The notes beneath the pieces are model-generated. The model had not been told where the DNA came from. It did no database searches and worked only from the letters and a program-made list of their open reading frames with translations. Both the position numbers and the translations under genes were made by a program. A DNA stretch of 20,978 nt from VGWB01 sp964614245 (GTDB lineage Bacteria; Bacteroidota; Ignavibacteria; UBA10030), in assembly GCA_964614245.1 (NCBI GenBank), contig CAZTKU010000030.1, positions 1 to 20,978 of the forward strand, written 5' to 3'. Of the stretch, positions 1 to 7,885 are shown in pieces (position 1 is the first letter of the stretch; each line of letters starts with the position of its first letter).

Positions 1-1
1 C

Positions 2-370
2 TTTCTCTATGATGTCAAGGTCATGGATGACAAAAGACACAGGGATTTCACAGGCGTTTCCAACGAACTCATTCTCGAGAACCTCAAGGGGTTGTCATCG
101 TGGGGGGCCGATGTCATCGTTCGAGTCCCTCTTATCCCGGGCGTCAGTGATGACGAAGAGAACGTGCGATCTCTTGGTGGATTCCTTACGCAATCAACGT
201 CGATAAAAGAAGTTCACCTTCTCCCGTTTCACAAAACGGGGAAGGAGAAATATGAAAGACTCCGCAAACCAAGCCATTCGTGGCCCGAGGAGCCTCTCTC
301 GACTGAACGAGCTGAGGTGCTTGCAGCCATCCTGCGAGGTTTTGGTTTGACAACCCGGATTGGAGGTTAG
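2..370 (+). CDS. Glycyl-radical enzyme activating protein, C-terminal part (probable HypD activase)
   Basis: This is the last 122 residues of a radical-SAM activase; the start and the iron-sulfur cysteine motif lie left of the window. The visible part carries family landmarks: LYDVKVMD followed by FTGVSNELILENL, then VRVPLIPGVSDDEENV, then HLLPFHKTGKEKYERL. These match the second half of PFL-activase-type proteins. Such enzymes use a 4Fe-4S cluster and S-adenosylmethionine to place a glycyl radical on a partner enzyme in the cytoplasm. The stop is 6 bp before the start of the downstream glycyl-radical dehydratase, so the partner is almost certainly that gene product. The ribosome binding site of the next gene (GGAGG, 362-366) lies inside the last codons here, which suggests coupled translation. 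The family is well supported; the exact partner is inferred from position. Confidence 0.9.
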   Translation, partial: FLYDVKVMDDKRHRDFTGVSNELILENLKGLSSWGADVIVRVPLIPGVSDDEENVRSLGGFLTQSTSIKEVHLLPFHKTGKEKYERLRKPSHSWPEEPLSTERAEVLAAILRGFGLTTRIGG

Positions 371-376
371 ACAGAT

Positions 377-2737
377 ATGACCAGTCGCGTTGCACGGCTA
401 CGAAAACAAAGCCTGGAGGCAGTTCCCCGAATTTCCGCTGAACGTGCCATCCTCATGACGGAATCGTACAGAAAAGATGAGGGGTTCGTTTCCGTTCCCA
501 TGCGGAGAGCGCTGGCGTTCAAGCATCTGATGGACCACAAGACGATCTGCATCAATGAGGGTGAGCTCATCGTTGGCGAGCGCGGACCTGCGCCGAAGGC
601 AACCCCGACGTTCCCCGAACTCTGCTGTCACACACTCGATGACCTCGAGATCCTCGACAGGAGGGAAAAGGTCTCATTTGCAGTCTGTGACGAAGTGCGA
701 TCGGACTATCGGGATGTCATCATACCCTTCTGGAAGGGGAAAACGATGCGCGAGAAGATCTTCAGCGAGATGACCGAAGATTGGAAGCGTGCATACAAGG
801 CCGGGATCTTCACGGAGTTTATGGAGCAGCGCGGACCCGGTCACACAGTTCTGGACGACAAAATCTACAGGAAAGGCATGCTCGATTTTAAGCGGGACAT
901 CGCACGCAGCCTGCAGAACCTCGATTACTTCAATGATCCCGAGGCATTCGAAAAACAGGAAGAGTTGCAGGCGATGGAGGTCTGCATCGATGCGATGATT
1001 GTCTTTGCGCGTCGACATTCCGAACAAGCCAGCGAATTGGCATCCGCGGAGAGAGACCCCGGGCGAAAGAAAGAACTGGAGCGTATAGCGCAGATCTGTG
1101 AATACGTTCCTGCTCATGCGCCGCGTAACTTCTGGGAGGCACTTCAGTATTATTGGTTCGTCCACCTTGGAGTCATTACTGAGCTCAATCCGTGGGACGC
1201 GTTCAATCCCGGCAGGCTTGACCAGCATCTCTATCCGTTCTACAAGAAGGAGGTTGAAGAAGGGAGCCTGAATCGCGAGCAAGCGCGAGAATTGCTGCAG
1301 TGCTTCTGGGTCAAGTTCAACAATCAACCTGCACCTCCAAAGGTCGGGATCACGGCCGCGGAGAGTGCTACCTACACCGATTTCGCAAATATCAACTCGG
1401 GCGGTCTCAAAGCTGATGGATCGGACGGGGTCAATGAGGTCACCTATCTCGTGCTTGATGTCATTGATGAAATGCGGCTCGTGCAGCCGAGTTCCAACAT
1501 TCAACTGAGCAAAAAGAGTCCCGATGAATTCCTCAAGCGTGCGTGCAAAATCATCCGCAAAGGGTGGGGACAACCCTCGATCTTCAACGCGGACACAGTG
1601 GTTGATGAGTTGCTCCGCCAGGGGAAAGCCGTCGAAGATGCCAGAAACGGTGGAACGAGTGGCTGTGTTGAAACAGGCGCCTTTGGGAAAGAAAGTTACA
1701 TTTTAACGGGGTATTTGAACATACCCAAGATTCTCGAGGTTGCTTTACACAGCGGTGTCGACCCGCAATCAGGGGAGAAAATCGGGGTCGAGACGGGCGA
1801 TCCTTCTCGGTTCAAGTCTTTCGATCAGCTGATGACCGCCTTCAAGCGTCAATTCCAGTATTTCATCGACGTCAAAATCAGGGGAAGCAACGTCATCGAA
1901 CGACTGTATGCCGAATACATGCCGGTTCCCTTCCTCTCTGTTCTCATAGACGACTGTATTGCAAAAGGAAAGGACTATAATGGAGGGGGCGCGAGATACA
2001 ATACGATGTACATTCAGGGAGTCGGAATGGGCACCGTGACGGACTCTCTGACGGCGATCAAGTATCACGTGTTTGATCACCACTCAATCTCGATGATGGA
2101 GCTCAAGAAAGCGCTGGCGGCGGATTTTGAAGGAAATGACAGGCTCCGGCTGATGCTGATGAACAAGACGCCGAAGTTCGGAAACGACGACGACTATGCC
2201 GACGACTTGATGCAACAGGTCTTCGAGATGTTCTTCCATGCCGTTGACGGAAGGATGAACACGAAAGGCGGAGCGTACAGAATCAATCTTCTTCCGACCA
2301 CCTGTCATATCTATTTTGGCACGAAAACCGGCGCGACGCCTGACGCGAGGAAAGCATGCCAACCGTTGTCTGAAGGTATTTCTCCGGTCCAGGGAGCCGA
2401 CCGCAAGGGCCCGACTGCCGTCCTGAAGTCCGCATCGAAGATGGATCACGTGCGAACGGGCGGCACGCTACTGAACCAAAAGCTCACGCCGAAGCTCGTG
2501 GAAGATGAAAAAGGGATTGAAGAGTTGACGCACTTGGTCAGAGGCTACTTCAAGCTTGGCGGTCACCACATTCAGTTCAATGTTGTCACAGCAGAGACCC
2601 TTCGAAAGGCGCAGGCACGCCCCGAACAATATCGGGACCTGATCGTCAGGGTCGCGGGTTACAGTGATTACTTCTGCGATCTCGGAAAGGACCTCCAGGA
2701 CGAGATCATCTCCCGCACGGAGCAGTCGACCCTTTAG
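377..2737 (+). CDS. hypD: Glycyl-radical trans-4-hydroxy-L-proline dehydratase (HypD-like)
   Basis: A 786-residue glycyl-radical enzyme of the PFL/diol-dehydratase superfamily. Known HypD proteins dehydrate trans-4-hydroxy-L-proline to pyrroline-5-carboxylate in the cytoplasm of anaerobes. The thiyl-radical cysteine is C430 in GGTSGCVETG with the base E432; the glycyl radical is G761 in RVAGYSDYF near the C-terminus. Residues I recall as active-site positions of Clostridioides difficile HypD (H160, D278, D339, F340, C434, E436, Y450, G765) are found here as H156, D274, D335, F336, C430, E432, Y446 and G761, a constant offset of four. Long blocks such as KFNNQPAPPKVGIT and GNDDDYADD also fit HypD. 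Length matches HypD (about 790) and is shorter than 4-hydroxyphenylacetate decarboxylase (about 900). ATG 377 has GGAGG ten bases upstream. No proC lies in the window, so the next step must be encoded elsewhere. The comparison is from memory; another glycyl-radical dehydratase is less likely. Confidence 0.92.
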   Translation: MTSRVARLRKQSLEAVPRISAERAILMTESYRKDEGFVSVPMRRALAFKHLMDHKTICINEGELIVGERGPAPKATPTFPELCCHTLDDLEILDRREKVSFAVCDEVRSDYRDVIIPFWKGKTMREKIFSEMTEDWKRAYKAGIFTEFMEQRGPGHTVLDDKIYRKGMLDFKRDIARSLQNLDYFNDPEAFEKQEELQAMEVCIDAMIVFARRHSEQASELASAERDPGRKKELERIAQICEYVPAHAPRNFWEALQYYWFVHLGVITELNPWDAFNPGRLDQHLYPFYKKEVEEGSLNREQARELLQCFWVKFNNQPAPPKVGITAAESATYTDFANINSGGLKADGSDGVNEVTYLVLDVIDEMRLVQPSSNIQLSKKSPDEFLKRACKIIRKGWGQPSIFNADTVVDELLRQGKAVEDARNGGTSGCVETGAFGKESYILTGYLNIPKILEVALHSGVDPQSGEKIGVETGDPSRFKSFDQLMTAFKRQFQYFIDVKIRGSNVIERLYAEYMPVPFLSVLIDDCIAKGKDYNGGGARYNTMYIQGVGMGTVTDSLTAIKYHVFDHHSISMMELKKALAADFEGNDRLRLMLMNKTPKFGNDDDYADDLMQQVFEMFFHAVDGRMNTKGGAYRINLLPTTCHIYFGTKTGATPDARKACQPLSEGISPVQGADRKGPTAVLKSASKMDHVRTGGTLLNQKLTPKLVEDEKGIEELTHLVRGYFKLGGHHIQFNVVTAETLRKAQARPEQYRDLIVRVAGYSDYFCDLGKDLQDEIISRTEQSTL

Positions 2738-3055
2738 GAATCACACTCAACGAAACAGATCCATGATCCTGCTTGAGTGTTCCCGGCTCGAGCGGGTTGC
2801 CACTGGCGTTTCATGATCATCGTCATCTTCGAACAGGGGTGATATGCCGTTCGCGAGCTCGGTCGAGGAGTTCATGTTTCGCTTCAAAGGAGCTGCGGGG
2901 AAGGCTTTCAACTCCTGTCGATCACTCCCGGAGGATCTCGTAGATTGGTCTCTCGGACTGCCTCCCTCGGTTGAACGTCGAGCATTGGGAATCGAAAAAC
3001 GAAGATTATCTTGCCAACCCTGCCCTCACAATACCCTCATCTCTGAACAGACTCA
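2738..3055 (+). other. 318-bp gap between hypD and the GH95 gene
   Basis: This is the largest gap in the + strand block and could hold a promoter or the boundary of two transcripts. Two things are visible: an inverted repeat right after the hypD stop (2743-2750 with 2773-2780), and a 71-codon open frame (2844-3059) with a good Shine-Dalgarno that ends by ATGA overlap on the GH95 start. No tRNA, riboswitch or convincing sigma-70-like or Bacteroidota-type promoter was recognised. Confidence 0.5.
2743..2780. repeat. Inverted repeat just after the hypD stop
   Basis: ACACTCAA (2743-2750) and its exact complement TTGAGTGT (2773-2780) flank a 22-base loop, starting six bases after the hypD stop codon. 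A run of T does not follow, so it is not a clear intrinsic terminator. It may be a weak mRNA-end hairpin or an operator for what follows; chance occurrence is also possible. Confidence 0.35.
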
Positions 3056-3059
3056 ATGA
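2844..3059 (+). CDS. Possible small leader ORF overlapping the GH95 start
   Basis: A 71-codon frame starts at an ATG with AGGGGTG just upstream and stops with a TGA that overlaps the GH95 start as ATGA. The GH95 start itself has no clear Shine-Dalgarno, so translational coupling from this frame would make sense. The protein resembles no family I know, has no signal peptide or membrane segment, and contains two cysteines near its end (CQPC). It may be a chance frame; the start context and overlap are the only support. Confidence 0.25.
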   Translation: MPFASSVEEFMFRFKGAAGKAFNSCRSLPEDLVDWSLGLPPSVERRALGIEKRRLSCQPCPHNTLISEQTQ

Positions 3060-5488
3060 CGCGCCCTGTCAGATCACGCCGCGCTCGACTGATCATAGTT
3101 GCATTGGTAGTCACCGTTGCCATCGTGGCGGATCTTCAGGCTCTCATGGCTGGCAAGAACGCGCCGGACGATCGGAACCTGAAGCTCTGGTACAAACAGC
3201 CGGCTCAGGAATGGACTGAGGCGCTCCCGTTGGGCAACGGACGGTTGGGGGCGATGGTTTTTGGGAAGACCGATGAAGAGAGGATTCAACTGAACGAGGC
3301 AACGCTCTGGTCCGGTGGACCGTATGATCCCAGCACGTCCGGAGGACCCAAAGCACTGCCGGAGATCCGTCGGCTGATTTTCGCAGGCAAGTACACGCAA
3401 GCTCATAACCTCTTCGGGCGAACGATGATGGGAATGCCGGTGGAGCAGATGAAGTATCAGCCCCTGGCCAATCTCAATCTGAATTTTCCTGGTCATAAAC
3501 AAGTCAAGGACTATCGCCGGTCGCTCGATCTCGAGCGGGCCATTGCGAGCGTACGCTATCAGGTGGGCAACGTCACTTACTATCGGGAGATCTTTTCAAC
3601 GGCAGTGGATCAGGTGGTTGTTGTCCGATTGACAGCTGATGTACCCGCCGCGGTTACATTCACGGTCAATTTGCAGGGGGTGAGAAATCCTGATCACTCA
3701 AACTACGGAACAGATTACTTTCAAATGGACGGTGCCCCACCGGATGGCTTGCATCTGAAGGGCAAGACGACAGACTACCTTGGGATCAAAGGAATGATCA
3801 GGTACGGAGCGCACGTCAAAGCTCTCCTCGATGGTGGCACAGTGACCGTTGATGACGTCGACCTCACAGTCCGAAACGCAAATGCAGTGACGCTTCTGTT
3901 TGCAGCGGCAACGAACTTCGTAAGCTACGACGATGTCAGCGGCAACCCGGAAGAGCGCGTCAAGCACTATTTGGCAGAAGCCGAGAAGAAATCATATGAG
4001 CAGCTACGAACGGCGCATGTTGAGGATTATCAGAAGCTCTTTGGCCGCGTTACACTTGACCTTGGAAAGACAGAAGCCTCGAGTTTGCCGACTGATGAGC
4101 GCATCAAGAACTCTGCTCACACATCCGATCCACAGCTCGTTCCCCTCTTCTATCAGTTTGGTCGGTACCTTCTCATCTCGTGCTCCCGGCCCGGGACACA
4201 GGCTGCAAATCTCCAGGGCATTTGGAATGCGGATTCAAATCCATGGTGGGACTCCAAATACACGACCAATATCAATCTGGAGATGAACTACTGGCCTGCT
4301 GAGGCCGCGAATCTTGCTGAGTGTGTCGAACCGCTCATCAGGATGGTTTCAGAGATCGCCGGCGGGCCAGGAGTGAGCGTAGCCAGAAGGCATTACAACG
4401 CAAACGGTTGGGTCCTTCATCAGAACACGGACATCTGGTTGGCCTGCGCACCAATGGATGGGCCAACATGGGGCACATTCTCGACGGGTGGCGCTTGGCT
4501 CACGACCCATCTCTGGGACCACTATCGGTTCAACGAGGATACGACATATCTCAGGAAGATCTATCCAGTTATGAAAGGATCGGCTGAATTCTTCTTGAGC
4601 ACGTTGGTGGAGGACCCGACCCATAAGTGGTTGGTAACCTGTCCGTCAACCTCGCCGGAGAATTTCCCGAAGAGAGAAGGAAACAAGAGATACTTTGACG
4701 AGGTCACAGGTCTCTATTTGCCAGGCACGACCATTTGTGCCGGGGCGACGATCGAGATGTCTATCCTCCGTGCTCTCTTCAGTGCCTGCATCGAAGCTTC
4801 GGAGATACTCGGTGTTGACAAGGATTTCCGTGAGAGGCTGAGATCGGTCCGGACGCAATTGGCGCCACTGCAGATTGGCAGGACCGGCGAGCTGCAGGAA
4901 TGGCTCGATGACTGGGGAAGTCTGGAGCCGAATCATCGACATCTCTCTCATCTGTGGCCATTGTATCCGGGCGAAGAGATCGATCCGCGCACAACCCTTG
5001 AGCTTGCTTCTGCGGCGAGAAAAGCGATCATGTCAAGGGGAGAAGAGGGAATGTCCTTCTCGATGGCGTGGCGGGGAGCGCTCTGGGCCCGCTTGCTTGA
5101 CAGCGAGCAGGCATACAAGGAAATCAGAAACCTCATCACGAATCGAACCTGGCCCAACCTGTTCTCAAAGGATGGAAAGGCACTCCAGGTGGATGGCAAC
5201 TTTGGAGGCACTGCAGCTATCACAGAAATGTTGCTGCAATCTCACACAAATATGCTATCCGTGCTCCCGGCACTGCCCAAGGCTTGGACGTCAGGATCAG
5301 TCAAGGGGCTGCGTGCCCGAGGGGGCTTCGATATGAGCTTCGACTGGAAAGACGGGAGGCTTGCCATCGTTGTCATTCAATCACTGCTTGGCCAACCGTG
5401 CACTGTGCAGTACGGGGGTACCGTTGTGCGATTCGAAACGAAAAAAGGAGAGAGGTATGTGCTTGACGGCGACCTCAAACAACGCTAA
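3056..5488 (+). CDS. GH95-family alpha-L-fucosidase / alpha-L-galactosidase, exported
   Basis: An 810-residue glycosidase of family GH95, known for inverting hydrolysis of alpha-1,2-linked L-fucose and, in some members, alpha-L-galactose. The N-terminus has an arginine-rich start and a hydrophobic stretch (about residues 11-30), read as a signal peptide or membrane anchor, so the enzyme should act outside the cytoplasm. The N-terminal beta domain opens with EWTEALPLGNGRLGAMVFG and QLNEATLWSGGPYDP. The (alpha/alpha)6 barrel carries the asparagine pair N405/N407 in TTNINLEMNYWPAE, the probable general acid E535 in STSPENFP and D713 in QVDGNFGG, matching Bifidobacterium AfcA residues as I recall them (N421/N423, E566, D766). 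HRHLSHLWPLYPGEE is also typical. It sits between hypD and the peptidase genes, 43 bp before the DPP-IV-type gene, which suggests it strips fucose or galactose from a glycoprotein. Fucose versus galactose specificity cannot be decided here. Confidence 0.9.
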   Translation: MTRPVRSRRARLIIVALVVTVAIVADLQALMAGKNAPDDRNLKLWYKQPAQEWTEALPLGNGRLGAMVFGKTDEERIQLNEATLWSGGPYDPSTSGGPKALPEIRRLIFAGKYTQAHNLFGRTMMGMPVEQMKYQPLANLNLNFPGHKQVKDYRRSLDLERAIASVRYQVGNVTYYREIFSTAVDQVVVVRLTADVPAAVTFTVNLQGVRNPDHSNYGTDYFQMDGAPPDGLHLKGKTTDYLGIKGMIRYGAHVKALLDGGTVTVDDVDLTVRNANAVTLLFAAATNFVSYDDVSGNPEERVKHYLAEAEKKSYEQLRTAHVEDYQKLFGRVTLDLGKTEASSLPTDERIKNSAHTSDPQLVPLFYQFGRYLLISCSRPGTQAANLQGIWNADSNPWWDSKYTTNINLEMNYWPAEAANLAECVEPLIRMVSEIAGGPGVSVARRHYNANGWVLHQNTDIWLACAPMDGPTWGTFSTGGAWLTTHLWDHYRFNEDTTYLRKIYPVMKGSAEFFLSTLVEDPTHKWLVTCPSTSPENFPKREGNKRYFDEVTGLYLPGTTICAGATIEMSILRALFSACIEASEILGVDKDFRERLRSVRTQLAPLQIGRTGELQEWLDDWGSLEPNHRHLSHLWPLYPGEEIDPRTTLELASAARKAIMSRGEEGMSFSMAWRGALWARLLDSEQAYKEIRNLITNRTWPNLFSKDGKALQVDGNFGGTAAITEMLLQSHTNMLSVLPALPKAWTSGSVKGLRARGGFDMSFDWKDGRLAIVVIQSLLGQPCTVQYGGTVVRFETKKGERYVLDGDLKQR

Positions 5489-5531
5489 GAACCGAACCTT
5501 GCTCACAAAAACCATAGTTGGGGAGCACCAC

Positions 5532-7790
5532 ATGAAACGTCAACATTTAGTCCTCTTCATGCTTGCCGCTGTTTCCTTGTCTCCGTCTGCCTTATCGCAA
5601 ACGAATGATGAAACGCGTCTCACGCTTGATCGGATTTTCAAGAACCGCGAATTTGTCTCAGAGTTTTTCGGACCCGCGCGCTGGCTGACTAATGGTGCCG
5701 CTTATACAACGGTCGAAGCTTCCGATGCGGTGAAAGGCGCAAGGGATATCCTGAAGTACGATACGGAAACAGGCAAGAGAGAAATCCTGGTTTCTGCGGC
5801 GAAGCTCATCCCCCCGGGAGAATCAACGCCGCTGAGGATCGATGACTACTCCTGGTCGCCGGACGGAAAGCTTCTTCTTCTCTACACGAACTCGAAGCGC
5901 GTCTGGCGCCAAAACACGCGGGGGGATTACTGGGTTATTGACCTTGCCGCCTGGAAGACGCGGAAGCTTGGAGGCGATGCGAAACCGTCGACACTGATGT
6001 TCGCGAAGTTCTCGCCGGACAGCAAACGGGTTGCCTACGTTCGAGAGCACAACATCTACGTCGAGGACCTCAGCAGCGATCAGATCCGGCAGATCACCTT
6101 CGATGGCTCGAAGACGATCATCAATGGGACGTTTGACTGGGTCTATGAGGAGGAGTGGTTTGACCGAGATGGATTTCGCTGGAGTCCCGACAGCAAATCA
6201 ATCGCCTATTGGCAGCTCGATGCCTCGGGTGTTCGTGACTTCTATCTCATCAACAACACAGATTCCCTCTACTCCTTCCTCATTCCGGTGCAATACCCTA
6301 AGGTCGGGACGATGCTCTCTTCTTGTCGCGTCGGTGTTATCGGCGCCGATGGCGGACAGACGGTTTGGATGAATGTGCCTGGCGACAAACGAAACAACTA
6401 CCTTCCACGCATGGAGTGGGCGGCGAATTCCAGCGAGCTTGTTTTCCAGCATTTCAACCGCCTCCAGAATGCCGACAGCCTGATGCTTGGTGACGCACGC
6501 ACAGGCCGTGTCTGGACGATCCTCACCGAGACCGACAGCACGTGGGTCGAAGTCGTTGATGATCTGAAGTGGTTCGACAGCGGAAAGCGATTTATGTGGG
6601 TGAGCGAACGGGATGGATGGAGGCACGTGTACATGTGCTCCCGCGATGGAAGGGAGAAGCGCCTGATCACGCCGGGAAACTACGATGTCGTGAGTATTGA
6701 GCACATCGACGAGATTGGCGGCTGGTTGTATTTCATTGCATCGCCAGACAACGCGACGCAGCGATATCTCTACCGGGTCCGCCTCGACGGGAAAGGCAAT
6801 GCAGAGCGGCTCACGCCGGCCAACCAGCCCGGGATTCACCGCTACGAGATTTCGCCCAACGCACGGTGGGCTTTCCACGTCTCTTCAACCTTCGGCTCGC
6901 CACCTCGAACGGAGCTTATCCGCTTACCGGGACACGAAACTGCTCGAACGTTGGTAGATAATGCGAGATTGCGCGAGAAGGTGGGGAAGCTCGCGCGCAA
7001 TGCGACGGAGTTCTTCAAGGTCGACATTGGCGGTGGAGTCACTCTCGATGCATGGTGCATGAAGCCTCCCGACTTCGATCCAACGAAGAAGTATCCCGTG
7101 CTTGTGCAAGTCTACGGAGAGCCCGCCGGTCAGACCGTCCTTGATGCGTGGCGCGGGCAGGGTTATCTGTGGCATCTCATGCTGACGCAGCAGGGCTATA
7201 TCGTCGTGAGCGTTGATAATCGAGGGACGCCGGCGCCTCGTGGCCGCGCATGGAGAAAATGCATCTACCGGCAGATCGGAATCCTCGCTTCAATCGAGCA
7301 AGCCGCTGCGATTCGTGTTATTCGAACCTGGCCTTTCGTTGATTCGACCAGAATCGGAGTCTGGGGCTGGAGCGGTGGCGGCTCCATGACGCTCAATCTC
7401 ATGTTCCGATATCCTGATCTCTATCAGACCGGCATGTCCGTCGCTCCGGTATCGGATCAGCATCTGTACAATGCGATCTATCAGGAACGCTACATGGGTC
7501 CTCCGGATGACAACGAGGAAGGGTATCGGCTTGGTTCTCCGATCACTTTCGCCGACCGGTTGAAGGGAAATCTCCTGATCGTGCACGGCTCCGGTGATGA
7601 CAACGTCCACTACCAGAACACAGAGCGGGTGATCAACGCGCTGATCAAAGCCAACAAGCGCTTCACGATGATGGAATACCCGAACCGCTCTCACGGAATC
7701 GGCGAGGGGGAAAACACAACCCTCCATTTGTACAATCTGCTCACGGCATATCTGAATCAGAATTTGGCTCCCGGCCCGAAGGTGAAGTGA
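5532..7790 (+). CDS. Exported dipeptidyl-peptidase IV-type serine peptidase (S9B)
   Basis: A 752-residue prolyl-oligopeptidase-superfamily enzyme of the DPP-IV branch, expected to remove Xaa-Pro dipeptides from peptide N-termini. The open frame extends upstream into the GH95 gene, but ATG 5532 was chosen because GGGGAG lies six bases before it and a signal peptide follows (hydrophobic core about residues 6-20, cleavage near ALSQ). An eight-bladed propeller (about 60-500) carries DWVYEEEW, with E207/E208 as the DPP-IV double-Glu clamp for the substrate N-terminus. The alpha/beta hydrolase domain (about 520-745) supplies S614 in GWSGGG, D689 in HGSGDDNVH and H721 in NRSHGI, plus VYGEP near the oxyanion tyrosine. 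The usual Tyr after the catalytic serine (GWSYGG) is Gly here. No T9SS tail is present, so a periplasmic location is likely. The peptidase genes that follow suggest a peptide-degradation operon. Confidence 0.92.
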   Translation: MKRQHLVLFMLAAVSLSPSALSQTNDETRLTLDRIFKNREFVSEFFGPARWLTNGAAYTTVEASDAVKGARDILKYDTETGKREILVSAAKLIPPGESTPLRIDDYSWSPDGKLLLLYTNSKRVWRQNTRGDYWVIDLAAWKTRKLGGDAKPSTLMFAKFSPDSKRVAYVREHNIYVEDLSSDQIRQITFDGSKTIINGTFDWVYEEEWFDRDGFRWSPDSKSIAYWQLDASGVRDFYLINNTDSLYSFLIPVQYPKVGTMLSSCRVGVIGADGGQTVWMNVPGDKRNNYLPRMEWAANSSELVFQHFNRLQNADSLMLGDARTGRVWTILTETDSTWVEVVDDLKWFDSGKRFMWVSERDGWRHVYMCSRDGREKRLITPGNYDVVSIEHIDEIGGWLYFIASPDNATQRYLYRVRLDGKGNAERLTPANQPGIHRYEISPNARWAFHVSSTFGSPPRTELIRLPGHETARTLVDNARLREKVGKLARNATEFFKVDIGGGVTLDAWCMKPPDFDPTKKYPVLVQVYGEPAGQTVLDAWRGQGYLWHLMLTQQGYIVVSVDNRGTPAPRGRAWRKCIYRQIGILASIEQAAAIRVIRTWPFVDSTRIGVWGWSGGGSMTLNLMFRYPDLYQTGMSVAPVSDQHLYNAIYQERYMGPPDDNEEGYRLGSPITFADRLKGNLLIVHGSGDDNVHYQNTERVINALIKANKRFTMMEYPNRSHGIGEGENTTLHLYNLLTAYLNQNLAPGPKVK

Positions 7791-7885
7791 TACAGCGCGA
7801 AGGACTCAGATTTTTCTCGAACTCATCGAGCGGGATCGGCGCTTTTCGGCAACACGACAATCGTTCATAACATTAAGAGGAGACC

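Noticed and set aside
674..1573. 299-codon frame on the - strand inside hypD
   Set aside because: Fully antisense to a strongly conserved gene, no family resemblance; an artefact of codon bias.
377..2737. Pyruvate formate-lyase or 4-hydroxyphenylacetate decarboxylase as the product
   Set aside because: PFL has a Cys-Cys pair at the active site, not GCVETG; the decarboxylase is about 110 residues longer and has a small subunit gene, absent here.
2985..3012. TTGGGA-N16-TATCTT as a promoter for the GH95 gene
   Set aside because: Weak match to sigma-70-type boxes and Bacteroidota promoters differ; too little to list as a feature.
7801..7840. Hairpin with CTCGA/CGAG before the M1 gene as a terminator
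   Set aside because: Stem of only four to five pairs, and the T run lies before rather than after the stem on the + strand.
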